A program made the translations under genes and the position numbers. The notes under the pieces are model-generated. The model worked only from the letters and a program-made list of their open reading frames with translations. It did no database searches and was not told the DNA's origin. This document shows, piece after piece, positions 31,845 to 47,249 of a stretch of DNA of 64,000 nt (positions are counted from its first letter, which is position 1; each line of letters opens with the position of its first letter). Location: the NCBI GenBank assembly GCA_003260075.1, contig QLIY01000268.1, forward strand, positions 1 through 64,000, in the 5' to 3' direction. The DNA is from Phallusia mammillata. Its lineage: Eukaryota > Chordata > Ascidiacea > Phlebobranchia > Ascidiidae.

Positions 31845-32171
31845 GTGCCGGCTGAACAAACGTTTGTTATTTTGGCTACGGTATTTTGGAGTTTCTGGGC
31901 GCGAGTAAGAGCGCATTTAAAACCGGAATTTGGGAATAAAGCGATCGCCCATGCTGTGCTTTGTGGGCGCATACAGTCACGCCTCATAGCTATTAAAAGG
32001 CAGCGCAACCCTATGCTTGTACTGTCTCCCAACATAGCTTTGACAAGAATTGTGTCTGACCTCATACAGGCGCATTGTGGTGATATATCTTATTGTATGT
32101 TTAGGTGTGTGACAGATAAATATTGCGAGTGGAATACCCGTGATATTTACTTCTTTCGGTTACCACAAGAG
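31845..32171 (+). CDS. Possible THAP-type zinc-finger exon (fragment)
   Basis: The open frame ends at a good splice donor, CAAGAG|gtaagg (32171/32172). Its last 30 residues read CMFRCVTDKYC, then IYFFRLPQE. A close Cys pair followed about 15-20 residues later by FFRLP is the opening signature of THAP DNA-binding domains, whose later Trp, Cys and His would lie in a following exon. No following exon was recognised before the MITE at 32298. The first 70 residues have no recognisable features and may not be coding; the true start could be nearer 32080. THAP domains also occur in P-type transposases, so this may be a transposon or gene remnant. Confidence 0.3.
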
Positions 32172-32297
32172 GTAAGGTTTGTGCTGTATTTCTTCATTTG
32201 AAGCAAAATATACAACGCTAAGCTTTGTGTATAAATCGTCTCCTATGTTCTGCATTTAATGTGTTCGCTCTACTGTAAGATCTGCAAAACACCTACC

Positions 32298-32810
32298 CAG
32301 ACTTGGTAGGTGGGATTCAATTTTTTTGTCAGTCGGTTCCAGAGTTACAAGCGGGCCCGAAATCTGAGCCCGAACCCGAAACGTTGTTGAGAAGCCCGTT
32401 TAGGCCCGAAATTTTGATTGACAGGCCTATCCACGTAAGCCTTGGAACAAAGGATGAGAAAGAAACAAGGGAAAGACAACAAACACAATGAACAAAAGTA
32501 GACAATGGCGTAAACAATACGTTTTAAAAGTAGGGTGAGCATGAGTTCAAAGCCAGAGACTGTTACTTACCTGATTTTACCGGAGTGATTTTTTTTTAAA
32601 TGGCGGACACGGAACGCAAAGTCAGGCCCGTTTTAAGCCCGTTTTCTCACAAATACCTAAGCCCGAACCCGCCCCGACTTGCAAGTCTGGTCAGTTCTAT
32701 TACAAAAGTCCATTGACATTTACCAGTAATGCTAACCGGTTCGCTGATCTCATAAAATTTCGTGAGACGGTTCTATACAACCGGTGCGAACCGGCTGAAT
32801 CCCACCACTC
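32298..32810. mobile_element. hAT-type MITE carrying a nested element
   Basis: Both ends match the 25139-25306 MITE (ggtgggattcaatttttttg on the left, ggctgaatcccaccact on the right). Perfect 8-bp flanks CACCTACC lie at 32290-32297 and 32811-32818. The middle is interrupted by the separate element at 32340-32689. Confidence 0.85.
32340..32689. mobile_element. Nested hAT-type element
   Basis: Begins CAGAGTTACAAGCGGGCCCG and ends CCCCGACTTGCAAGTCTG, rich in GCCCGAA. Flanks GTCGGTTC and GTCAGTTC match at seven of eight positions, and removing the element restores the outer MITE. A related sequence with CCCGAACCCG occurs at about 1938-2090. Confidence 0.8.
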
Positions 32811-33029
32811 CACCTACCTGTGTAGACGGAGTCCCTTAGGAAGGGCGTTTTAATTCTTCCCTCGTGTGACGTTCCGTGCTTCTAACCGGAGCGCGTTCAC
32901 AGTTTCAAAAAATTTACATGTCAAAAATGTTAACAGATATATCATGAGGAATTGCTACAAAGGCTTGGTCCAGATTTCCCGTTTTGAGATAGAATTACAA
33001 CGCCCAAGATTGATCCAAACCGGTTTGTT

Positions 33030-33199
33030 ACGTCATAAACAAAACTACAAGTGTTAATTGTGCGCAAATAATTGCCTTATTTTGTGATTTGTGACGTAAC
33101 CTACAAGCATTGCTCGTAAGATGAGACCAACTGTACAATTTAACAGTCGCATTACCAGATTTTAAATAGGATTGTGGAAAGACCATCTCTTGCCCCCCT

Positions 33200-33251
<52 letters not shown>

Positions 33252-33357
33252 GAGGGCTAAGTTTGGAAAGACGGCGCTGGGGCGTGCAAACTATGCGACC
33301 AGCGCGAATCATTATTAAACTTATCCGGCCCGCTGTGAAAAAAGTTTGGTGACCCCT
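33030..33357. repeat. Dispersed repeat with a 49-base C-run
   Basis: It matches the reverse complement of about 23935-24200 (shared landmarks: tggtctt/tctacaatcctattt, aattgccttat/caattgttcgc, gtaacctacaagcattgctc). It ends GTTTGGTGACCCCTG like a hAT terminus. The C-run 33201-33249 interrupts it. The other end and a target duplication were not found. Confidence 0.5.
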
Positions 33358-33490
33358 GTGCTAGACAAAACAAAAAATACTTTGCTTAGTACGATTATTG
33401 TCGCAACGCCGAAACATTACATGTCTTGCATTATATTTGTAGCACTCCAACAAACAAGTTGTTTCGGCATTTTTACATCAAGGTTTAGTC

Positions 33491-33977
33491 CAGCAGTTCT
33501 TAAACTGGGGTCCGCGGTCCCTTAGGGGTTCGCCACGCGGTTTCAGTGGAACCTCGAGGAGCCTAACGTATTTCTACAATAATATATGTAATATCAGCGT
33601 TTGTGACTGAATTCGCAAAAATGAGACAGATAAACGAGTATTCTGTGACAGGAAGTGGTACCTTGCTTTATTTACCAGTGACAAGCAGAGGCGATTGTTC
33701 GCGCACTATATTTATATTGTTTTAGTCTTGTTTGTGACGTAATAGGGTGCCCTTGAAACATTCACACGCAAAGTGATCTTAAGAAACTAAACCCGTTCTG
33801 CATGTTGTTGTGGAAATGCTTTCCAAAGGAATAAACTAACTTTTAGTTGGTAACTCGACGGTTTTTTTGCCAATATATTTTTAGTTTTATAATATATTTA
33901 GCTTGGATCGCGAGTGCTCGAAAAAAATAGCGAACGGACCGTTATGACAAAAAATTATAAAATTTTGAGAACCGCTG
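33491..33977. mobile_element. Older hAT-type MITE next to an actin relic
   Basis: Begins CAGCAGTTCTTAAACTGG and ends AATTTTGAGAACCGCTG. Flanks GTTTAGTC and GTTTAGTG match at seven of eight positions. Interior motifs (gtccgcggtccc, ggatcgcgagtgctcgaaa, cggaccgtta) match the 19232-19638 family at lower identity. Confidence 0.8.
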
Positions 33978-33978
33978 G

Positions 33979-34170
33979 TTTAGTGTGTTACTTCGAACAA
34001 AAAGTTTTTGTCAAAATTTCAATACGGTATTGCAATGCAGATTTGAGTCCATGTTTGCAAAACCACATCTGTTAAAAAGTGGAGACAGATGCAAAGATCG
34101 ATTGTCCAATCCAAACAAAGTATATTCGTTCCGGAAAATCAATGATCTAAACTTCGTGAGAGATTTTGAC
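33979..34170 (-). pseudogene. Decayed actin exon 7
   Basis: From about 34030 the - strand aligns with actin exon 7. On the + strand 'ccacatctgttaaaaagtgg' matches the gene's ccacatctgttggaaagtgg, followed by cognates of the 'tccatacggagtatttgcg' and 'aatgatcttgatcttc' blocks. Many substitutions and stops are present. A MITE abuts it at the expected stop-codon position, as in the 19.6-kb relic. Confidence 0.7.
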
Positions 34171-34753
34171 GAGTTTTTATTTTTGCATGATCGCAATCAC
34201 AGACTTACCTCTGTAATATACACTAATAATAAATTTTGATATGTAATGAAATAACTTTTTTCAGATGTCATTATCAAACTAATAATGGTCTATGTATCAT
34301 GGATAACTGCCGGTTATTAAAGTCTGCAGCAAACTCACATTTTCCGTATTCTGGTCATTTTTAGAGGGTACAATAGGTTTCGCAGATTTTGGTGATGGGA
34401 CCGCTTAATTATTACCTGTAGTTTATTTGTGAAACTTTACACCTAAAAGGTAATTTTACCGTCTTTCGCAAATAGCAATTTTAGCTAGGTATTATTTTAA
34501 TTTATTTTTTTTTTTTGTGCGAAGGGGTGTCTCATAAGATTAGTTGCATTGTGTAATGACTGGACATTTTCATCAGTTTATAACCAAGGAAAAGTCAAAA
34601 AATAATAAACAAACGAAACTAAATCAAAGACAAGATATTTTTTCATACAACTTGTTACATTTGCAACACAACATCTCATTTTATATCGGGTAAAATAACG
34701 TTATTAAACCAGCTCCAGAAATATATGGCTTACATAAGCAATGGTGGGATAAT

Positions 34754-37031
<2,278 letters not shown>

Positions 37032-38739
37032 TGCGCAAATGATTTATTCAATAGTTTACAAAACAAATACTGAAGTTCTGGAACAAAATTATTCTGTAAA
37101 CAAGATATTACCAAACCACTTCTTTGCCAAATCCAAAAAGCTGTAGTCAAAATTATAAAAACGAATTCTTATTCTCAGCTCCCTTCTATGTTCTGTAATT
37201 ATTCCACGCAGTTTCATTTTGTTTGAATTCCTTGACCAAACCTCCTTTACTTTTAGTTTTTAATCTTTATAAACAGCCTACTTGACAGAGCTGTTTTTCT
37301 CCCACGAGTGATTTGATACGAAACAAATAAATGCTCCTTTATTTTTAGCTGCTTTTGTTTTTGCTCTTCTACTTTAAGCCGTATTTATTCAGCAGAGGAA
37401 CTACGTTTTGCGATCATCGCTAGTTAACCGTTTCCGCTTCGAAATGTTTAAAATATAAACGTTTGTAACGCAGGCGTGCAGAAGCGTTTCGATACCATAT
37501 ATGGTCATAAAATGGCCTCTGCGATCAATGTTGACTGTGTTCAATTGTCGTCACTGTATGATTATTTCCGCTGTATATGCTGAAACGCAATCATTGTATC
37601 AAAAAAACAATTTGTTAAATAAGCCGGGTTTGTAAAGCACGATCACAATACAAACTGTTGCACAGAAATCTGAAAAATATTTACAGCAGATCAGTATATT
37701 TGTCCCTATTTTTCAGCCCAACACCAATGTAATTGGTTGCAACGTATATCCGGACTTGTCTATTAATTGTAAAAATTAAAAAAGAAATTAAAAGTATCCT
37801 TTACAGTTGTAACAGACTGTAATAATATTTATATAAAGGACAATTTTGTTGCCTAAAACCTGAAACACTAAACGAAAAAAAAACAAGACACGTAGACAGG
37901 CATCGTTTTGTGATCTTCACTTATTCGAGCGTGACACTCATTTATCAAGTTTTTTCGACAAAATATGTTAATTTGGGGGTACATATATTGTACAAATTAC
38001 AAGGGGTAATCAAAGCCCCTACCTTGTCCTTGTGTGCCGGCGCGTATGACCATTATTTCATTTGTTGTAAAAGTTGATTCTCAAAACCCTGTTCAGAATG
38101 TAAGTAACTGTAACACTTCAGGGCTGATTCCCGAATTAAATTTTTGTTCATCTGAGCTTATTAGTGGTCGAACTGGCCATTCCCTAATACGAATCTGCTA
38201 TGTGCAGCATACGAGACAAGCAACAGTACTTGTGATTCAACTTTCGACGGGCTCACCACAGAGCCTGTGTTGCTTAGTTGTTATAGGGCGCGAGTCCCGG
38301 AAAGGTTGTCGTTGGGACGAATCCCACTGCAGGCTATAGGTGTTTCTAGCCTACGCCTTGTCATATAGGAATGCCTAGTGACCAAATGTTTTCGTCGTGT
38401 TTAAAAATCATAAAATCTGTCGAAAAGCGGTAAATTACAGGTTGTACTGATGGCCACGACATGTTAACGCGTAACGGCAACGCTTCAACATGAGTGACAC
38501 CCTTACACCTTGGCAAAATTTGATTCTGATATCAACAAAAATGTGGACAGAGCGCCGTCTTTAGTGTTTGAAATCTATGCTGCACTTAATAACGATATTG
38601 CACCTGCTTGCTACCTAACCCTTGCATCAAAGACTTCATTGGTTATATCTCAGTACTCATCCTAAGTTAAAATAGGGTTATGTTTGTATTTTGCTGCAAT
38701 ATTGTGCATGCGCATAAATCGTCATCACGATAAAGGCCT
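37032..38739. other. Spacer upstream of actin D
   Basis: It contains the D promoter block (about 37440-37600). Beyond that, 37.7-38.7 kb holds nothing recognisable. A 'gggacgaatcccactgc' stretch near 38312 resembles a tRNA B box but has no partner A box or cloverleaf. Confidence 0.6.
37495..37504 (-). promoter_or_regulatory. CArG box upstream of actin D
   Basis: CCATATATGG, a perfect SRF consensus, lies 464 bp before the start codon. The surrounding block matches gene C. A TATA-like TTTATATTTTAAA (gene sense) lies about 35 bp closer to the gene. The leader between CArG and ATG is long enough to contain a 5' intron, which is not resolved here. Confidence 0.65.
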
Positions 38740-41167
38740 TTACTCATCACCTTCATCTGCATCAACTGATCTTTCACGATGAATGATGGAAGGACCAAAT
38801 TCCTGATACTCTGCATTACTGGTCCACATTTTATCGGACAAAGAAGACTGGGCTGCATACAGTGATCCTCCCTTCCACACTCCGTGATGTCTGTCAGGAG
38901 ATGCTAAAGTACTCACTTCGATGGAAGTTGAGGTTGAGAGCTTTTGATCAATTCGTTCCTTCATACCTGGTGTAAGTATTTTATAATATAGGTTTCAGTT
39001 CACAACATACCCTTTTCCCGTAAAAGCTCTAGCTCACTAGAGCATCAGTACAACAAGTGCGCTTCGGAAAAAATACGATACAACGTACCAAATGAGTAAA
39101 AAAAATTTAAAAAAATTTAAAAAAACTGGACACAATAAATCACCACGCAGTGTGACATAAACGTTAAGAAGATAAACTATAGTTTGGTGTCACTTTGATT
39201 GCAATACTGTCCTTTACCTTTAAACATAGTGTTTCCACCAGCTAACATAATGTTTTTCCGTAGTTCTTGTCGAATTTCGACCTCACATTGGTTGATTGAT
39301 CTGTTAATCATTTTATCAACTCCATTGATTTCTTTTCCAATAATAGAGGGATCAAACATCGGTTCAGTCATGCGGAATAACTCAGCTCCAACAGGTATGG
39401 TCTACAAACGCATCTACAATTACTAAACTAAACTTCGAAAACCCTATACAATGTAATGGAAATCAAATCCTTTCATGTAGTAAGAGTTTTTGTTATGTTT
39501 TAAATTTAAGTTCATAAAAAGCTTTAAGTCATGCGTCCTCAAAATTTTGAGGTATATATATATGTATATGTATGTAAGCGTAACACATCGTGTCGGCGAA
39601 AATATACGAAAAAACATCTAACTGTTAAAAACACATAAAAATAAAGAAAGGACGTTAGTATAATTAAAGGGTAGGCCACACTTTTTGACATTATTAGTAG
39701 CAGGCGTTTGCCATGCTTTGAGGTAATGCGCCAGTTTTGTTTTTTTTGTCAAGAAATACTACGATATATATATAAGTAAAAAACTGTTGCTTACATTTCC
39801 ATTAGGTAGTGGAATTTGTTCTTGGGTTACGTTTGGTTTTTTCATCTCTTCATTATAATTTAAGGCAACGTAGCCTGATCTTTTAACCCTCTCAATGAGT
39901 TCAACTATAAAAAAGTTGTTTTAAACAAAAGGACGGTTAGCAGTTCCTATAACTTCACAACAGCCTTTAACAATAAAAGGACATAAAACATTGTTGAGTT
40001 CATGCTTCTCGATGGCTTTCTTTATAGTGATAGTATGATACTTACATTTATACATCCTTTTAGGAAACGATTATTTGCAAAAACGGACCTTAGCTGCGTC
40101 TGCCAGGTCAGCGTCCATACGTTTGTTACATATTAAATGCTTTCTTTAATGAATGCAAATCATTGTTAACGTTTATCATCACACACCTCGACCGCCATCC
40201 TGAACCGTGATTCCCGATTCACCTAAAAGCTTACTACATGGTTGGAGACATCATTTAGTTTTTCATAGTTGATTGATTCGTTTTTAAATGTATATACCGG
40301 CCCAACTTGAGTTCAGTTCCCATACTGTGTCACTTACAAAAAATGAAAGAAAAGGGGGAGTAACTTACCAGTTGTTTTACCAATGGATTTCAATGCAAGC
40401 TTGGCCGCATGTTCAATACACAAGGCTGGTACACCGAAAGACTCAAACCAAATTTGAGCTATTTTTTCGCGAGTAGCGTGTAAATATTGTTTTAGTTTAG
40501 GCCTTTAAAAAGAGAGATAATACTAAATATTGGTGGAATGAAAATGAGTATTAACCAGCTTTCCGTTCTTTGTAATAAACGCAGTAAACATATAAACTTG
40601 TAAAACTAAAATAACGAATCATTTTATTTACCTTCGTACTTGTGGCCGGTTCTGTGATCAGGACTTGATGCTCGGAACTTGATGTAAACAAGCGATCACG
40701 AAATAAGTGAAACCAAACCTTTTCCATGTCGTCCCAATTGGTTATTTCTCCACGCACAACTGGGTTTACAAGTGGAAGGCCCTCAGTTGTTTTTCCCAAT
40801 CTTTCCCAACCTGGAACACTGCCAGCGCCGCGTTCAAACCCTCTCCTTTCTATTTCATCGAAGTTTATCTGTCGGAAAAAATGAGAGGATAGTAGAATAG
40901 AGACTGGTGGTAAAATTTATCAGGCAGAGTGGCAAGCTTGTTTCTTAATGAAAAATATTCTGTTGAGATGAATAAGCCTACGCCACAAAATAACTTACGA
41001 TAATAAATCACTTCGATGATAACAAAAATTACCTCAGAAAGCATTGGACTAAACGGACTTGCTAATGGGTCGTGCATTGGTGAGAACACAACAGCCGGAT
41101 CAATATCTCCAGCGAATCCCGCCTTTATTCTCCACGAACCATTGTCAATTACAACAGCTGCACTCAT
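38740..41167 (-). CDS. Divergent actin-like (actin-related) gene E
   Basis: Exons in coding order: 41033-41167 (MSAAVVIDNGSWRIKAGFAG), 40632-40868, 40369-40502, 40187-40222 (36 nt), 39795-39904, 39218-39401 and 38740-38966. Three intron positions and phases match the actin genes (end of exons 3, 5 and 6; the 184-nt exon 6 is equal in length). The fold is therefore actin-related, but the sequence is far diverged: NGSW for NGSG, LAGGNTMFKG for [10 protein letters not shown], and an acidic tail after IIHRERS. The second phosphate loop reads ITVQDGGR, losing the DSGDG aspartate. About 40 residues after it are not found. A candidate (RMDADLADAAK, near 40085-40118) is not in a compatible phase, and exons 2 and 3 also do not join in phase with canonical sites. 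It is either an orphan actin-related protein with small unusual exons or a decaying gene. Confidence 0.7.
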
Positions 41168-41578
41168 ATTTAGAATAAAAATTGTTGACGGTTGGTCAAC
41201 CTGAGTTTTATTTAGTTTTGCACAAAATAAATCTTAGGTAACCTCTTTCCGTTTGGTATCAAAGTACTTTAAAGCAAAAAAGTAAATAGCTCTGGAGTAA
41301 TAAAACGATACTACTAACCCGTTGTATTGTGTTGACATTTTCTAAAACTCTTTTTTAGATCTCAAACATGAATTACGAAACTACCTAAATGTTTTGCACA
41401 TTATAATATTTGAAACAACAAGAGTAAATCAAAACTTTTTGCAAAGACGCTAAGTTTGAACCGAATGCATGTTTAACACGAGCTGTACCCTACTTCTAAA
41501 TCCCTTTTACTTTCCCTGTGGCAAACTGTGCATAGAATAGTTTTTAAGCGCCAATTACATTTACAACATGGTTTAAAG

Positions 41579-41999
41579 CAGTGGTTCCCAAACTTTTTCA
41601 TATTTTTTTCAAAACGGTCCCTTTGCCATTATTTCGAGGGCTCGCGGTCCTTAAGCCTCAATGTGTATTTCATAAAAACGAAAGTTGATTGCAGGATTTT
41701 AGCTAGTTATGCAAAATTGCGCATAACAATCATCCAAAGACAGCATGTGACATCACAAACAGGACAAAAAACATTACGATTGTGCGCGAACAATTGCATT
41801 TTTGATAGTTGTCATTCAATAAAGGCCATTGTTTAGCAATGGAGACAGTCGATTCTCAATTCTACTTTGATTTAAACTTATTTAGTGGCACAAACTGACG
41901 CCAAATAAGATTATAGAATTACTTCAACCGCTTCGCGGTCCCCCCAAAATTGCCTCACGGACCCCTAATGGACCGCGGACCCCAGTTTGGGAACCGCTG
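41579..41999. mobile_element. hAT-type MITE upstream of actin-like E
   Basis: Begins CAGTGGTTCCCAAACTTTTT and ends AGTTTGGGAACCGCTG. A perfect 10-bp direct repeat TGGTTTAAAG flanks it (41569-41578 and 42000-42009), slightly longer than the usual 8 bp. The interior is the same family as 19232-19638 in opposite orientation. It lies 412 bp before the start codon of gene E and may affect its 5' region. Confidence 0.85.
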
Positions 42000-43770
42000 T
42001 GGTTTAAAGCGATCGTTACTGTGTGAAGTGACGTGTCCAAATTTAATTAAACCATAACTTGTTTTGTGCTCATTGTAAACGTTTTGTCTAAACTGACTGC
42101 ATACCGTAAAACAGATTTTTATGATATTTTAACCATTACGCATTTTATTTTTTTATTGTAAACCATCTGAGAGCTGCCGCCTGGGACTCTGGTACACTTT
42201 GCTTTTTAAAAAACACATTGTTTCCCTACGTGAGCAATACTTTGTTATACATTATGCCTGGCAGCAATAGCTTATTTTATTGTTTCCCTACATCTTTAAT
42301 CAAAGATTAAAAGATTTTTAATAGCCACTAAATCACAAATCCTTACAAATTGACAAAAAATGGGACTAGTTTTGTCACAATTGTAAAAGTAATAATGCTT
42401 ACTTTTAATAAATAAAGTTTAGACTGCAACAACTAACTGCGAAAACGAATTATGCGACCTATCCGGATGTTTTGTAATATCCTGAAGCATTATATAACAT
42501 GAGAAAAATCTACCGGCAATCTGATTTTTTTTGTCCGATTTCTGAATGAAATCACTTTACCACACGGGATTAAACTTAGGACAGGATTGGATGGGTAACA
42601 TATCTTACCACTAAAGTAACCTATTATTATGCCGATTTATTGCGCCGTGCATGGTCTTTCGCCCTAAAACCATGCATGCAATCAGGTCAACAGACCTACG
42701 CGCCAAACGATAGTAAAGTCAAGTGACAAAGTGACTGTTATCAGAAATCAACAAAAAAATGCTTTGTGCTCTTGAAAAGGATGAAAAGAAGATCAGGTAC
42801 TTACGTACAGTTTGTCATAGTTTTAAAGATGGTGGTATTCCAATTAACAACAAACTAGGGCAACACAGCTATCTTAACCGAGTTTTTCAAAAGCGTTTAT
42901 TCGCCCTGTGCTTTTCACAGCACACTGTTAACAGTAGCCCTTTGGTCATAAAATCCGTCCAACTGGCTTTGCGCCATATCCAGTGCGGGGTCATGTCAGC
43001 AATTGCCGCCAACAATGGGTAACGGATTAATTGGCTACCGCTAAACCAAGATCGATCCAGAAATGTTTGGGTCACTTTAACAGTCCCAGTTTTTTTCCTG
43101 GATGCGAAATCTTCGAAGTCTGCGAAATCTGTGCATCTGTAGTGAAGCTTGTCCGAATGGCGTTTCTGTCCTCATTTTACGGATGAAAAGTGGAATTTAA
43201 TTGCTCACTGTATTGACTATTTACTAAGCCTACATGTATTCTTTTTAACTAAGTACACATGTTAGAGTTCTAACACAGTCCAGGTTATACATCGCATATA
43301 GAAGTTTAACAGATCGGGCAAAATTGTCTGACACTGATTAGTAAAAGCACAAATTTAACAAATTTCTACAATTATCCACACGTAAAACATGTTAATGACC
43401 ATTTCTCTGTAAAGGTACATTTGTCAATGCATTTCGCTTACAAAGCATTTTGGATTTTTGCAGTTTATGCATTTTGGTTAAACTAATCGTATTTTGTATC
43501 GTTAAGACAACATCCGATGATCCGTCTTCTAGTCAAAAGACAACAAGCGCAAAAAAGTTATCATATTCGCCATTTTTAAACAAAACTATAGTGTTTCGAA
43601 CTACTTTTCTGGCTGTGAAATTGTAAGTTATTTTTGATGTTAATTTGTAGCAAATTCGAGTTTAGTAGTGATTTCTTAACTGTAGTTTCTGTAATTTATT
43701 TCACTACTTTATTTAACAAAGTTAAACTCAACAAAAAAGAGCAGATTTTGTGATCACACAGTTGTTACAA

Positions 43771-43776
43771 TTTATT
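43771..43776 (-). terminator. Likely polyadenylation signal of actin F
   Basis: AATAAA in gene sense, 121 bp past the stop codon at 43897. The same neighbourhood (cacagttgttacaatttattacatt) is preserved in the relic near 19.17 kb, which supports it being actin 3' untranslated sequence. Confidence 0.5.
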
Positions 43777-43896
43777 ACATTCTAAACGAAACATCTCATC
43801 AAGTATCGGCGAAAAAGAAAAATTAGCAATACAGAATTTCCTGATATATGTAGTTTACATAAGCAATGGTGGGATAATTTATTTTCATCTGATGAT

Positions 43897-46641
<2,745 letters not shown>

Positions 46642-47100
46642 TGTGGATTTTGGGTTTTACTTTTATGTTTCAAAAAAAAACAAATTGTTTGCTAAATTCT
46701 AAAAATGAAAATTATCTATTTTAGAACGTCACTATTATTGCTCCCTATTTTATTACCAAAATTATTAAACCTCACTCAGTAATGTTCAGTAAAATGTCTA
46801 ACTAAAAAAGGTATTTGTAGACCTTTGTTATTTTATAGTTCGTTGTGATGCAAACACTTAACCGCAATTGAATGAACACTTGGCTTATTCTGGTGAACAC
46901 TGCTAGAGAAAAAAAACCTGCTACCGTCTGCGGCTGGTGAGTCTAAATGGTTATATCGCTTGATATCCTCTGCCTTTACTGTCTGGCGCATATAATCACT
47001 GAAAAACGGCACCAAGTGAGCAGCTTCCTGCCTATTTCCCTTTCATCAAGAAACACAAACACAGGCGGTGGCTGTGTGAGCGCCTAAAGCCGATTCATAC

Positions 47101-47110
47101 CCATATTTGG
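47101..47110 (-). promoter_or_regulatory. CArG box upstream of actin F
   Basis: CCATATTTGG, a perfect SRF consensus, 460 bp before the start codon, followed on the + strand by TCACAAAAT as at other actin genes of the array. The G-run 47165-47248 lies only 54 bp further upstream. Confidence 0.65.
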
Positions 47111-47164
47111 TCACAAAATCGGCGAGCCGATCCTACGTCACATGTGCATGCTAGTGTCATGCAT

Positions 47165-47248
<84 letters not shown>
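47165..47248 (+). repeat. 84-base G-run
   Basis: Uninterrupted G between 'gtgtcatgcat' and 'aagaggatcagg'. It lies just upstream of the actin F CArG box. Apparent poly-Gly and poly-Pro frames across it are artefacts of the homopolymer. Confidence 0.9.

Positions 47249-47249
<1 letters not shown>

Larger units (their letters stand above)
28535..34753. other. Spacer between actins C and D
   Basis: It holds the gene C promoter block near 28.9 kb, the MITEs 30893-31412, 32298-32810 (with a nested element) and 33491-33977, a possible THAP-type exon ending at 32171, a repeat with a 49-base C-run (33201-33249), and an actin exon relic at about 34030-34170. From 29.0 to 30.8 kb nothing recognisable is seen apart from a decayed element near 30.70-30.88 kb. 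Confidence 0.6.
41168..43896. other. Spacer between actin-like E and actin F
   Basis: It contains a hAT MITE (41579-41999). The rest, 42.0-43.9 kb, has no recognised gene. A candidate polyadenylation signal of gene F (AATAAA in gene sense) lies at 43771-43776. Confidence 0.6.

Noticed and set aside
38290-38340. tRNA-like stretch (gggacgaatcccactgc)
   Set aside because: It resembles a B box, but no A box, acceptor stem or anticodon arm could be paired around it.
42759-43022. 87-codon frame starting MLCALEKDEKK
   Set aside because: The length is within chance for AT-rich spacer; no motif, neighbouring exon or duplicate supports it.
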